DNA of 12,289 nt, taken from Bacteroides sp. UBA1773. GTDB taxonomy: Bacteria; Bacteroidota; Bacteroidia; Bacteroidales; Bacteroidaceae. The notes under the pieces were generated by a model. The model was given only the letters and a program-made list of their open reading frames with translations, searched no databases and was not told where the DNA came from. Where the stretch lies: NCBI GenBank assembly GCA_002315285.1, contig DCGR01000049.1, positions 1 to 12,289 of the forward strand, written 5' to 3'. A program made the translations under genes and the position numbers. Positions 1 through 6,839 of the stretch are shown in pieces (the stretch's first letter is position 1; every line of letters begins with the position of its first letter).

Positions 1-68
1 AGCCAACAAGATAAGGGAAAGGCGTGCCAGCGTAACTAAACATTTTATACCAAGTTCTTTTTTAATCA
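1..68. other. Left-edge stretch, possible gene ends
   Basis: Too short to assign. On the minus strand an ATG at 43-41 opens a frame that reads MFSYAGTPFPYLVG up to the window edge, so a gene could start here 25 bp downstream of the ATPase stop. On the plus strand one frame ends at a stop at 37-39. Neither piece is recognisable. Confidence 0.2.
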
Positions 69-1376
69 TCACTTAATATCTGACATATATTTCGATATTG
101 CATACAGAGGAATGTTCTCCATCCAATCTTGGTCAATATATCCTCGCATTGAGATTCGTAATCCTTTCAACTGATCATCAGGATGTTTTTTGATATATTC
201 CGACATACTTTTGGCACGCACATTTTCTTCCGCTTTCACTTCAATGGGGATTGCTCTGTCATCAGCCTGAATCACGAAGTCTATTTCCGCCGGTGTACCG
301 TCATTACTCCAGTAGTAAGGATGTATATCTAGAGCAGCCAGCTGCTGGAAGACATATTGCTCTGTAAAAGCCCCCTTATATTCCTTGAAAATATTGTTAC
401 TTGTCAACACCTGATTAGCGGGAGCATCAGCCAACAATCCAAACAATCCGCAATCGAGAAGGAACAGTTTGAACGCCCCGACATCCTCGTATGCCTTCAG
501 TGGCATTTTGATTGCGGAGACCCGAGGCACCTTTGACAATATACCCGCATCGATGAGCCATTGTATTGCCAGTTCGTACTGTGCAGCTCTTGCTCCTTTT
601 CGGATTACTCCATAGATGAATTTCTTGTTCTCCTTTGTCAACTGTGAGACAACAGCGTCAAGGACTTGGGTGATGCGGACGGCCTCTGCTTTGGTGGCAT
701 GTTTGGTGATATCCTTACGGTACGATTCCATTATCTCGTGTTGAATATCCCTTACCTGCTTCAAATCCTGATGCAACACATATTGCTTGACCACTTCAGG
801 CATACCACCTACAAAATAATATTGTCTCAGCAGTTCCTGATATTTTGTATCAAGCATGGAGAGTAGTATCCAGTCACCTTGGTACATGCTGTCCGACAAT
901 GTGTTATTGCCGGTGGCTATCATGAACTCTTCAAAATCCATTGGTTGGACCTGGAGCATATTCACTTTCCCCACGGGAAAAGATTCTTTCTGTCCGAGCG
1001 TCACGCCAAGCAGCGAACCGGCGGCAACCACATGATATTCTGGCGCATCTTCGTAAAAATACTTGAGGCTGTGCAGACCACGTGGTGCCTCTTGTATCTC
1101 GTCGATGACGACAAGTGTTTTGCCAGGCTCCACCTTAACGCCTGTTAAGGCTTGGATAGCAAGAACGATTCGCGGAATATTATAGTCTGCCTTAAACAAT
1201 TCTTTTGCCAACGGTTCGTTGTCGCAGTTCACATATGCCACCGACTCATAGCATGTCTGGCCAAACTCTTTCATAAGCCAGGTCTTTCCAACCTGTCGCG
1301 CCCCAAGAAGAACAAGCGGTTTCCTGTCTTCACGGTTCTTCCAATCTTTCAGTTTCTCGATTATCTTTCTGTACAT
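69..1376 (-). CDS. AAA ATPase with C-terminal DUF4143 domain
   Basis: A 435-residue cytoplasmic ATPase of the Bacteroidales 'ATP-binding protein' family that joins an AAA_14-type P-loop domain to DUF4143. Visible motifs: Walker A GARQVGKT (residues 25-32), Walker B LVVIDEIQ (88-95), and a sensor-like segment VAAGSLLG (117-124). Near the C-terminus E364-I-D366 and E379-V-K381 form a D...ExK pattern, typical of the PD-(D/E)xK-like fold of DUF4143. The molecular role of the family is not established; these genes are multicopy and often found near mobile or defence genes. I chose the ATG at 1376 because MYRKIIEKLKDWKN is the usual family N-terminus. A GTG at 1403 would add nine residues (MYFRRKIDI) that fall inside the upstream 33-bp repeat. 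The gene is monocistronic and lies downstream of tRNA-Ser, separated from it by a terminator. Family assignment is firm; function is unknown. Confidence 0.92.
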   Translation of the reverse strand: MYRKIIEKLKDWKNREDRKPLVLLGARQVGKTWLMKEFGQTCYESVAYVNCDNEPLAKELFKADYNIPRIVLAIQALTGVKVEPGKTLVVIDEIQEAPRGLHSLKYFYEDAPEYHVVAAGSLLGVTLGQKESFPVGKVNMLQVQPMDFEEFMIATGNNTLSDSMYQGDWILLSMLDTKYQELLRQYYFVGGMPEVVKQYVLHQDLKQVRDIQHEIMESYRKDITKHATKAEAVRITQVLDAVVSQLTKENKKFIYGVIRKGARAAQYELAIQWLIDAGILSKVPRVSAIKMPLKAYEDVGAFKLFLLDCGLFGLLADAPANQVLTSNNIFKEYKGAFTEQYVFQQLAALDIHPYYWSNDGTPAEIDFVIQADDRAIPIEVKAEENVRAKSMSEYIKKHPDDQLKGLRISMRGYIDQDWMENIPLYAISKYMSDIK

Positions 1377-1380
1377 GATG

Positions 1381-1479
1381 TCAATTTTTCTGCGAAAATA
1401 CACTTTTTCGATGGTATATTCAACAAAAAACTACACTTTTTCGATGATTCAAATTGTAAAAACTTACATTTTTTCGATG
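1381..1479 (-). repeat. Three tandem 33-bp promoter-like repeats
   Basis: Read on the minus strand, a 15-base core CATCGAAAAARTGTA occurs at 1479-1465, 1446-1432 and 1413-1399, exactly 33 bp apart. The second and third cores are identical and the first differs at one base. The 18-bp spacers are also related (a GTTTTT start, then AT-rich). The array ends 23 bp before the ATPase start codon. The copy nearest the gene reads TTG, 20 bp, TATTTTCG, close to the Bacteroidota -33/-7 promoter, while the two distal copies have poorer -7 matches. It may be a promoter array or a transcription-factor binding array. Confidence 0.7.
1399..1430 (-). promoter_or_regulatory. Candidate promoter of the ATPase gene
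   Basis: On the minus strand a TTG in the spacer of the second repeat unit is followed after 20 bp by TATTTTCG, one base off the Bacteroidota -7 consensus TAnnTTTG. Transcription would start just before the ATG at 1376, giving a very short leader. Judged by eye only. Confidence 0.35.
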
Positions 1480-1493
1480 ACTCAAAGTGGCAC

Positions 1494-1523
1494 AAAAAAA
1501 AGGCTCACAGAAATCTGCAAGCC
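1494..1523 (-). terminator. Intrinsic terminator of tRNA-Ser
   Basis: On the minus strand a 22-nt hairpin (1523-1502; GGCT pairs with AGCC and CAGA with TCTG, two wobble pairs between) is followed directly by eight T residues (1501-1494). It starts 9 bp after the tRNA 3' end and separates the tRNA from the ATPase downstream on the same strand. Confidence 0.85.
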
Positions 1524-1531
1524 AATTTTCC

Positions 1532-1621
1532 TGGCGGAGAGACAGGGATTCGAACCCTGGATACAGTCACCCGTATGCCGCATTTCGAGTGCGGTCCATT
1601 CGACCACTCTGGCATCTCTCC
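1532..1621 (-). tRNA. tRNA-Ser(CGA)
   Basis: A 90-nt tRNA including an encoded CCA (1534-1532). The acceptor stem GGAGAGA (1621-1615) pairs with TCTCTCC (1542-1536), discriminator G at 1535. The anticodon loop CTCGAAA lies at 1589-1583, with anticodon CGA at 1587-1585, reading UCG. The T-arm GGTTCGAATCC and the long variable arm are as expected for a class II serine tRNA. Short reading frames on both strands here are translations of the tRNA. Confidence 0.97.
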
Positions 1622-1636
1622 TTTCGAAATCGGATG

Positions 1637-1644
1637 CAAAGATA
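1637..1644 (-). promoter_or_regulatory. -7 element for tRNA-Ser
   Basis: On the minus strand TATCTTTG matches the Bacteroidota -7 consensus TAnnTTTG exactly and lies 15 bp upstream of the tRNA 5' end. No clear -33 element is seen. It overlaps the spacer-side region of the divergent isomerase promoter. Confidence 0.55.
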
Positions 1645-1653
1645 TAAAAAAAA

Positions 1654-1684
1654 TTTGTTGTACACTAAAATATATATATATTTG
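1654..1684 (+). promoter_or_regulatory. Bacteroidota promoter of the isomerase gene
   Basis: TTTG at 1654-1657, a 19-bp spacer, then TATATTTG at 1677-1684: an exact match to the Bacteroidota sigma-ABfr consensus. Transcription would begin around 1690, giving a leader of about 30 nt before the ATG at 1721. Confidence 0.75.
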
Positions 1685-1720
1685 CAAAAATTTTTAGTAT
1701 TAACAATAAAGGTTTGAACC

Positions 1721-2545
1721 ATGAAGAAGTTATTTAAACTTGTATTGCTGACATTGGCTCTGATTTCTGTAATGCCTTTGGAAGCGCAAATGATCAATGG
1801 AAAGCGCGGATCGCAAGATTTCCAAATTGCTGTGGCTGGTTACTCTTACCGTAAGTTTGACCTGGATCAGACACTGAAGTACTTGAAGAGTATGGATGTG
1901 AAGTATTTCTCAGTAAAGGATTGGTGGCTTCCACTCAACTCCACCAAGGAGCAAATGGACGCTTTCAAAGCAAAATGTGCTGAGTATGGCATCGATGGCT
2001 ACATTCTCGGTCCTATCTACATGCGTACAAAAGCTCAGGTAGATGAGACTTTTGCATACGCACAGCGTTACGGTGCAAAAATGTTTATTGGTGTGCCCAA
2101 CTATGAGTTGCTCGATTACGTGATTGAAAAGGTGGCAGAAACAGGCATCAAGGTGGCTATCCACACTCACGGACCTGACGGCGCTGCATTCCCCGACATC
2201 CGCAAGGTTGTAGAGTTGGTTAAGGATCCGAAACTCGGTGTTGGCTGCTGTATGGACCTTGGTCATACCTTCCGCTCGGGCTATGATGTGGCAAAGGACA
2301 TTCTGAAATATCACCAGTGGATTTACGACATCCACATCAAGGATGAGACTGCTCCGACAAAGGCCGGACAGACTTGGGAAATGGGTCGTGGCGTGATGGA
2401 TTTCGCTCCCATCATCAAGGCTTTGCGCAAGGTGAAATATGATGGAAAGATTTCTCTTGAATTCGAGAAAAATGGTGATGATCCTCATCCTGGCATAGCT
2501 GAGTCTATCGGCTACATGCGTGGCGTGATGGATTTGACCAAGTAA
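1721..2545 (+). CDS. Secreted sugar phosphate isomerase/epimerase-like protein
   Basis: A 274-residue protein with a signal peptide (residues 1 to about 22; positive KKLFK, hydrophobic core, cut near LEA-Q) and one xylose-isomerase-like TIM barrel (AP endonuclease family 2 superfamily). Likely metal or catalytic residues sit where the fold places them: H148/H150 in IHTHGPDG, D179 and H182 in CCMDLGHTFRSG, H205 and D208 in DIHIKDE, and E247/E249 in SLEFEKNG. Members of this superfamily isomerise or epimerise sugars or act on inositol and keto-sugars. The substrate cannot be read from sequence. Export means it acts in the periplasm on a free sugar rather than a cytoplasmic phosphate. It is transcribed alone from a strong promoter and followed by a long hairpin. 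It may work with the nearby lyase and glycosidase. Confidence 0.9.
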   Translation: MKKLFKLVLLTLALISVMPLEAQMINGKRGSQDFQIAVAGYSYRKFDLDQTLKYLKSMDVKYFSVKDWWLPLNSTKEQMDAFKAKCAEYGIDGYILGPIYMRTKAQVDETFAYAQRYGAKMFIGVPNYELLDYVIEKVAETGIKVAIHTHGPDGAAFPDIRKVVELVKDPKLGVGCCMDLGHTFRSGYDVAKDILKYHQWIYDIHIKDETAPTKAGQTWEMGRGVMDFAPIIKALRKVKYDGKISLEFEKNGDDPHPGIAESIGYMRGVMDLTK

Positions 2546-2573
2546 AATAGTCAGACTCCTACATCAACATAGG

Positions 2574-2622
2574 GAATGCCCTGAATAAGTTCCGATCCAA
2601 AAGGAATTTATTCAGGGCATTC
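2574..2622 (+). terminator. 20-bp hairpin, probable terminator
   Basis: A 20-bp stem (2574-2593 with 2603-2622, a single G-U pair) and a 9-nt loop, 28 bp after the isomerase stop and between convergent genes. It has no true T tract, only TCCTTTCC, so it may block transcription from both sides or stabilise the 3' end rather than act as a classical terminator. Confidence 0.5.
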
Positions 2623-2639
2623 TCCTTTCCCGGCCCCTC

Positions 2640-2681
2640 TGCCTTGTGCAGGAAAAGGCATTTGGCAATCAATGGATTGCC
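2640..2681 (-). terminator. Two small hairpins after the MBL gene
   Basis: Two adjacent stem-loops lie just past the MBL stop: GGCAATC/GATTGCC with a 4-nt loop (2664-2681), and TGCCTT/AAGGCA with a 9-nt loop (2640-2660). No T tract follows. They are plausible transcription-end structures for the minus-strand gene. Confidence 0.3.
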
Positions 2682-2691
2682 TACCGAACAA

Positions 2692-3987
2692 CTATCTTCT
2701 CGTCTTGAAGTGCATCACACTTCGTATCGTCATTGATTCATCAGCTGCAGTAAGATAGGTCATCGAGAATCGCTTTCCTCCAGGCTCCACATTCAGCACC
2801 ACATGCCCGCCATCAAACGATGCTGGTGCCACATCCTTCATCCACGGCGCCGACTCATCGGTGGCACGCCGTTCGGCCGGCATCACACCCGGACAAACAA
2901 TCCGGTCGCCAGGATAAATGTTGCGATCGGTCAGCCGCTCCATAACGGGAGCCACATTGTGCCGCTGGCACCACACACAGCTGGCATATACTTGCGCGCG
3001 AAGGGCGGCAATCAGTTTCTCAGGCATGGAGTAATGGCCATGATGATTGATTTTTGCCACATCCACTGATTCGCAAACCTCAGCGAGAGCATCCTCTATT
3101 TCGAATGAGGTTCCATCGGCCAGTTTCCAATGGTCGGAAAAGTCGCCGGCCGTAAAGAAGCGGAATGGCCCATAAGAAACGATCATGCCTAAACTCATGC
3201 CATTCTCGTTCACTCGCTGAAGCTGTTCGTTGGCAATACGTTCGGCATACAAATCACTGACAGTGCCATCGGAAGTGCAGATCCTGCCATTCCCGCAAAT
3301 GTTTCGGATCTGGAAGGTGGGAAATTCATCGGCAGCATATTGCATGGCAATCTGATTGACTGCACCTAAACGGAACTTCTCCACCTGAAGGCCGCGTTCT
3401 TCGGCCATCCTGCGGTAAAACGATTGCATCTGGCGTACAGTATGTTCCGCATCGTCATGAAGCGGGAGGGGGTCGTCGTAGGTGGGCCAGCATCGGTCGA
3501 TGGCATGTCGGAACGACAAGGTTTTTGCAGCCAATGCAAATCCACTCAGATAATGGTCTTCGCCATGATACTGCTCCGTGCCGGCATGAAACTCCTCACA
3601 GCCACAATGGTCGGAATGATAATGCGAAAGCATCATGTAATCGACCTGGTTGCCATGAGGATTCACACGACCCACATAGCGGGCAATCCATTCGCCGGCA
3701 TGGCGTCCCTTGTGAGGCAAGAAAGGCACCGACGGTTTCTGATGACCTACCACATCGTAGTCGCCACAATCAAGCAGCATGGTGGTTCCATCGGGCAGAA
3801 TGAAAAACAACGATTCTGATGCCCCTGTATAAATGAAATGCACTTGAAACTGTCCTTTCGTCCATCCCTTCCATTTTTTACCTACTTCTGCCGATTGCGT
3901 ACCCTTTGCAAACAAATCGGTCCAACCACCCACACCTAAGGCCGTAGTTGATGCAACCGATGTCTTTATGAAATTTCTCCTATCCAT
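2692..3987 (-). CDS. Exported metallo-beta-lactamase-fold hydrolase
   Basis: A 431-residue MBL-fold protein. The N-terminus MDRRNFIKTSVAST is a twin-arginine (Tat) signal, which suggests export in folded, metal-loaded form. The metal-binding motif HxHxDH is intact as H122-Y-H124-S-D126-H127. Further metal-site candidates are the aspartate in TAGDFSDH and the histidines in INHHGHYS near the C-terminal half. The layout (early LLDCGD, then SHYHSDH, GDFSDH, NHHGHYS) resembles ComEC/Rec2-type MBL hydrolases. The substrate is unknown; phosphodiester or ester hydrolysis would be usual for the fold. The start was set at the ATG at 3987 because the Tat motif follows directly; an upstream in-frame start at 4032 would add 15 residues without family support. 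The gene diverges from the lyase operon, with 237 bp between the two starts. Confidence 0.87.
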   Translation of the reverse strand: MDRRNFIKTSVASTTALGVGGWTDLFAKGTQSAEVGKKWKGWTKGQFQVHFIYTGASESLFFILPDGTTMLLDCGDYDVVGHQKPSVPFLPHKGRHAGEWIARYVGRVNPHGNQVDYMMLSHYHSDHCGCEEFHAGTEQYHGEDHYLSGFALAAKTLSFRHAIDRCWPTYDDPLPLHDDAEHTVRQMQSFYRRMAEERGLQVEKFRLGAVNQIAMQYAADEFPTFQIRNICGNGRICTSDGTVSDLYAERIANEQLQRVNENGMSLGMIVSYGPFRFFTAGDFSDHWKLADGTSFEIEDALAEVCESVDVAKINHHGHYSMPEKLIAALRAQVYASCVWCQRHNVAPVMERLTDRNIYPGDRIVCPGVMPAERRATDESAPWMKDVAPASFDGGHVVLNVEPGGKRFSMTYLTAADESMTIRSVMHFKTRR

Positions 3988-4041
3988 GTTTTTAATGTAT
4001 TTTCCAACTAATATAAATATGTAATAATCCAACAGACACTA

Positions 4042-4049
4042 CAAAAGTA
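4042..4049 (-). promoter_or_regulatory. -7 element for the MBL gene
   Basis: On the minus strand TACTTTTG matches TAnnTTTG, 54 bp upstream of the start at 3987. No good -33 element is seen at 19 bp. The rest of 4050-4179 is AT-rich with no other structure I can support. Confidence 0.35.
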
Positions 4050-4179
4050 GCAATAAATCCAATATTTCTCACCTTTTGGAAGAATATTTTCTCTTGTTAA
4101 AAAAACACTCCATCCTTCAAAAAACAACAATAAAAGAAAATTTCACATGAAAAATGACACAAAGTACAAATTCTTTTCT

Positions 4180-4187
4180 TAGTTTTG
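4180..4187 (+). promoter_or_regulatory. -7 element for the lyase operon
   Basis: TAGTTTTG followed by CAG matches the Bacteroidota -7 consensus, 37 bp upstream of the ATG at 4225. The expected -33 position reads ATGACAC and lacks a TTTG, which suggests a weak or activator-dependent promoter. Confidence 0.45.
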
Positions 4188-4224
4188 CAGTTGAGAAACA
4201 TTAGAAATAAAATACCGTAAGAAT

Positions 4225-5406
4225 ATGAAAACTATCAAATTAATTCAAGCAAACTTGATAGTGGCATGTGCGCTTTCATCGTGCTCGTCACCAAGTGATT
4301 TCAAGCGAGTTTCAACTGCACTCACTGACAGTATCGTACAGCAATCCTATAGTAACCTCCAGGAGCCTCCCATCACAATAACGGCATATATTGCCCAACG
4401 GAGTGCAGGAGGCATTCATGATTTCTATTCGGAAGGCGACTATTGGTGGCCGGATCCAAAAGATCCAGATGGGCCATACATACGCAGAGATGGAGAAACA
4501 AATCCGGATAACTTTGTGGCACACCGACATGCAATGATCCGTTTCAGTAAGATTGTTGGAAATCTCACCTCCACCTATCTGCTCACTAGTGCACCGCAAT
4601 ATGCCCAAATGGTGGAGAAACATGCCATGGCATGGTTTGTGAATGCAGACACCCGCATGAACCCGAGCCTGTTGTATGCACAAGCCATCAAAGGCGTGGT
4701 TACCGGACGTGGCATTGGCATTATCGACACCTTACATTTAGTGGAAGTGGCCCAATCGCTTCTCCGGCTGCACGAAGCTGGAGTGCTATCCGACGAATGC
4801 TATGAAGGAAGCCGCCAATGGTTTTCCGAATACCTGACATGGATGACCACACATCCGTATGGCGTAAGCGAAATGAACACCAAAAACAACCATGCCACAT
4901 GTTGGGCAGTACAAGCGGCCTCATTCGCAAAATATGTTGGCAACAATGAGATTATGGATTCTTGCAAGGACATGTTCAAGAACCGTTTCATGACCAATCA
5001 GATGGATGCCGACGGAAGTTTCCCACAAGAATTGCAGCGCACCAAGCCTTTTGGATATTCCTTGTTCAACCTGGATGCAATGGCTGCCTTATGCCAAATA
5101 TTGTCCACACCCGAGGATGACCTCTGGAATTATACCACACCCGATGGCAAAACCATGCGCAAGGCACTCGATTGGGTCCTTCCATACATCATGGACAAAT
5201 CGTCCTGGCCTTATCAAAAGGATGTGATGTACTGGGATGAATGGCCTGTGGCGCAGCCTTCCATGATTTTTGGCTGGCTGGCTTTCCACGACGAACGCTA
5301 TTTCAACGCTTGGCAACCATTCTGCCATTTCCCCACCAATGAGGAAGTGGTTCGCAACCTGCCATTGCGCAATCCGCTCATCTGGATGGAAAACAATACT
5401 GACTAA
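4225..5406 (+). CDS. Alginate lyase-family lipoprotein (PL5/PL38-like)
   Basis: A 393-residue protein with a lipoprotein signal (lipobox LSSC, lipidated C20) and an alginate-lyase-type alpha/alpha-toroid domain (PF05426 family). The motif YWWPDPKDPDGPY (73-85) is typical of the family. N222-H223 in NTKNNHATCW, and R272 and Y278 in QRTKPFGYSL, match the Asn-His / Arg / Tyr catalytic set known from PL5 alginate lyase A1-III, so the active site appears intact. The reaction would be beta-elimination of a uronic-acid polysaccharide at the cell surface or in the periplasm. Alginate, glucuronan or a bacterial exopolysaccharide are all possible. It is the first gene of a two-gene unit, with a 41-bp gap to the next. 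PL38, which includes Bacteroides lyases, is as likely as PL5. Confidence 0.88.
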   Translation: MKTIKLIQANLIVACALSSCSSPSDFKRVSTALTDSIVQQSYSNLQEPPITITAYIAQRSAGGIHDFYSEGDYWWPDPKDPDGPYIRRDGETNPDNFVAHRHAMIRFSKIVGNLTSTYLLTSAPQYAQMVEKHAMAWFVNADTRMNPSLLYAQAIKGVVTGRGIGIIDTLHLVEVAQSLLRLHEAGVLSDECYEGSRQWFSEYLTWMTTHPYGVSEMNTKNNHATCWAVQAASFAKYVGNNEIMDSCKDMFKNRFMTNQMDADGSFPQELQRTKPFGYSLFNLDAMAALCQILSTPEDDLWNYTTPDGKTMRKALDWVLPYIMDKSSWPYQKDVMYWDEWPVAQPSMIFGWLAFHDERYFNAWQPFCHFPTNEEVVRNLPLRNPLIWMENNTD

Positions 5407-5447
5407 AGAAATAATGACAATGATAAAACATTAAATTATAATCGATT

Positions 5448-6719
5448 ATGAAGATTCATGAAAATAAGGATGAAATAGGTCGGAAGAGCGGGGTAGGGCA
5501 GCACACAAGGCAATTTGCCACCTACAGAGGATTCATCATCAAATCTGCTATCATGTTGTTTTTCTGCCTATTATCCTATTCTTGCCAGCAATCATCGCCC
5601 ACACAGCAACCTTACGATGTGGCTGCCTACATCTGGCCGGCATTTCACGATGATGCCCGATGGCATGAAATCAATCTGTTTCCTGATGGGAAAGGGGAGT
5701 GGGAGTCTATTTACAATGCCGAACCCAAATTCGAGGGACACCGACAACCTCGCACACCATTATGGGGATATTTTGACGAAGCCGACCCTAAGATGCAGGA
5801 AAGGATTATCGACACGGCAACCGAATATGGTGTCAACACCTTTATCTTCGATTGGTATTGGTACGACAACAAGCCTTTCCTTGAAGCACCGCTAAATGCC
5901 TTCCTGAAAGCCAAAAACACGGAAAAGATGAAGTTCTACCTGATGTGGGCCAACCATACAGCCAACTCGTACTGGGACCGCCATGAAGCCGACAAGAGCA
6001 AAGTGTATTGGCGAGGAGAGGTGACACGCGAAATCTTTGAAGGATTTGCCGACCATCTTATCAACGACTATTTCAAAAAGCCAAACTACTACCGCATCGA
6101 TGGCAAACCGGTTTTCGCCATCTACGAACTCTCTACCTTCATCAATGGAATGGGAGGCATGAAACAGGCGAAGGAAGCGTTGGAGGATTTCCGCAACAAA
6201 TGTGTGGCCGCAGGGTTGCCAGGCCTGCATTTGCAAGGCATACTGTGGGGAAAGATTCCTGCTTCACTCGATGGAGTGCCAGGCGACACAGATTCCACCC
6301 AGGACAACACCATCCGGTATTTAGGCTTCAACAGCCTCACCAACTACCAGTGGTGTCATTTCGTGCCGCTTAAGGAATACGAAGCCTGGGGCGAAGAGGC
6401 AACGGAGAAATATGAGCAATTTGCCAATGATTTCACCGTTCCTTATTTCCCACACGTATCGGTGGATTGGGACAACAACCCACGTTTCCCAGGAAAAGAA
6501 GCCCAGAAGGCCGTTACAGGCGTAACCCCCGATAAGTTCAAGAAGTTCTTGCTGAAGGCAAGGCAGTTTGCCGACAACCACCCGCAACAGACTCCGCTCA
6601 TCACCATCAATGCCTGGAACGAATGGTCGGAAGGTAGCTACCTCGAACCTGACACCGAATACGAATATGGTTTCCTGCAAGCTGTAAAGGACGTGTTCAT
6701 AGGGCTGGAAAAGCAATAA
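5448..6719 (+). CDS. WbsX/GH99-like glycosidase-family lipoprotein
   Basis: A 423-residue TIM-barrel protein of the WbsX family (PF14307), related to GH99 endo-alpha-mannosidase/mannanase. The hallmark WNEWSEG places E392 and E395 three residues apart, matching the catalytic glutamate pair of Bacteroides GH99 enzymes (E-W-x-E). Other conserved pieces are VAAYIWPAFH (58-67), FIFDWYWYD (132-140) and YRIDGKPVFAIYE (215-227). The N-terminus is odd: about 32 charged or polar residues precede the hydrophobic segment AIMLFFCLLSYSC, whose Cys46 could be lipidated although serine at -3 is not ideal. No better start lies downstream, since the ATG at 5553 would remove the positive n-region. It is probably co-transcribed with the lyase, implying both act on the same glycan. 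Whether it is hydrolytic or, as WbsX was named, a transferase cannot be decided here. Confidence 0.86.
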   Translation: MKIHENKDEIGRKSGVGQHTRQFATYRGFIIKSAIMLFFCLLSYSCQQSSPTQQPYDVAAYIWPAFHDDARWHEINLFPDGKGEWESIYNAEPKFEGHRQPRTPLWGYFDEADPKMQERIIDTATEYGVNTFIFDWYWYDNKPFLEAPLNAFLKAKNTEKMKFYLMWANHTANSYWDRHEADKSKVYWRGEVTREIFEGFADHLINDYFKKPNYYRIDGKPVFAIYELSTFINGMGGMKQAKEALEDFRNKCVAAGLPGLHLQGILWGKIPASLDGVPGDTDSTQDNTIRYLGFNSLTNYQWCHFVPLKEYEAWGEEATEKYEQFANDFTVPYFPHVSVDWDNNPRFPGKEAQKAVTGVTPDKFKKFLLKARQFADNHPQQTPLITINAWNEWSEGSYLEPDTEYEYGFLQAVKDVFIGLEKQ

Positions 6720-6746
6720 GAGGCCGAAAGCCCAAACATTGGATCA

Positions 6747-6804
6747 CAACCACGACTGGGAGCGACGATGCGTTTGCGCATCACATCCATCCTGGTCGTC
6801 GTTG
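6747..6804. terminator. Long imperfect hairpin between convergent genes
   Basis: 6747-6756 pairs with 6795-6804 (nine of ten), the stem extends through TGGGA/TCCTG with wobble pairs, and a perfect inner hairpin GATGCG-TTTG-CGCATC occupies 6767-6782. It sits between the glycosidase stop (6719) and the HsdR-N gene stop (6840). No T tract. The rest of 6720-6839 holds only a GGCCATGGCC palindrome at 6826-6835. Confidence 0.35.
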
Positions 6805-6839
6805 TTCGTTGGTGTCAACTCAGGTGGCCATGGCCTCTC

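Noticed and set aside
1399..1479. 33-bp spaced repeats considered as a CRISPR array.
   Set aside because: Only three units, core of 15 bp, spacers similar to each other, no cas genes; placement fits a promoter-proximal array.
1532..1621. tRNA-Ser as an integration site for a mobile element.
   Set aside because: No integrase, no direct repeat of the tRNA 3' end elsewhere in the window, and ordinary genes on both sides.
1152..1797. Several overlapping reading frames on both strands around 1500-1690.
   Set aside because: They translate the tRNA-Ser gene, its terminator and the upstream repeats; the peptides are the usual spurious tRNA-Ser translations.
4050..4179. AT-rich divergent intergenic region as a riboswitch or small RNA.
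   Set aside because: No stable stem or recognised aptamer pattern could be found by eye.
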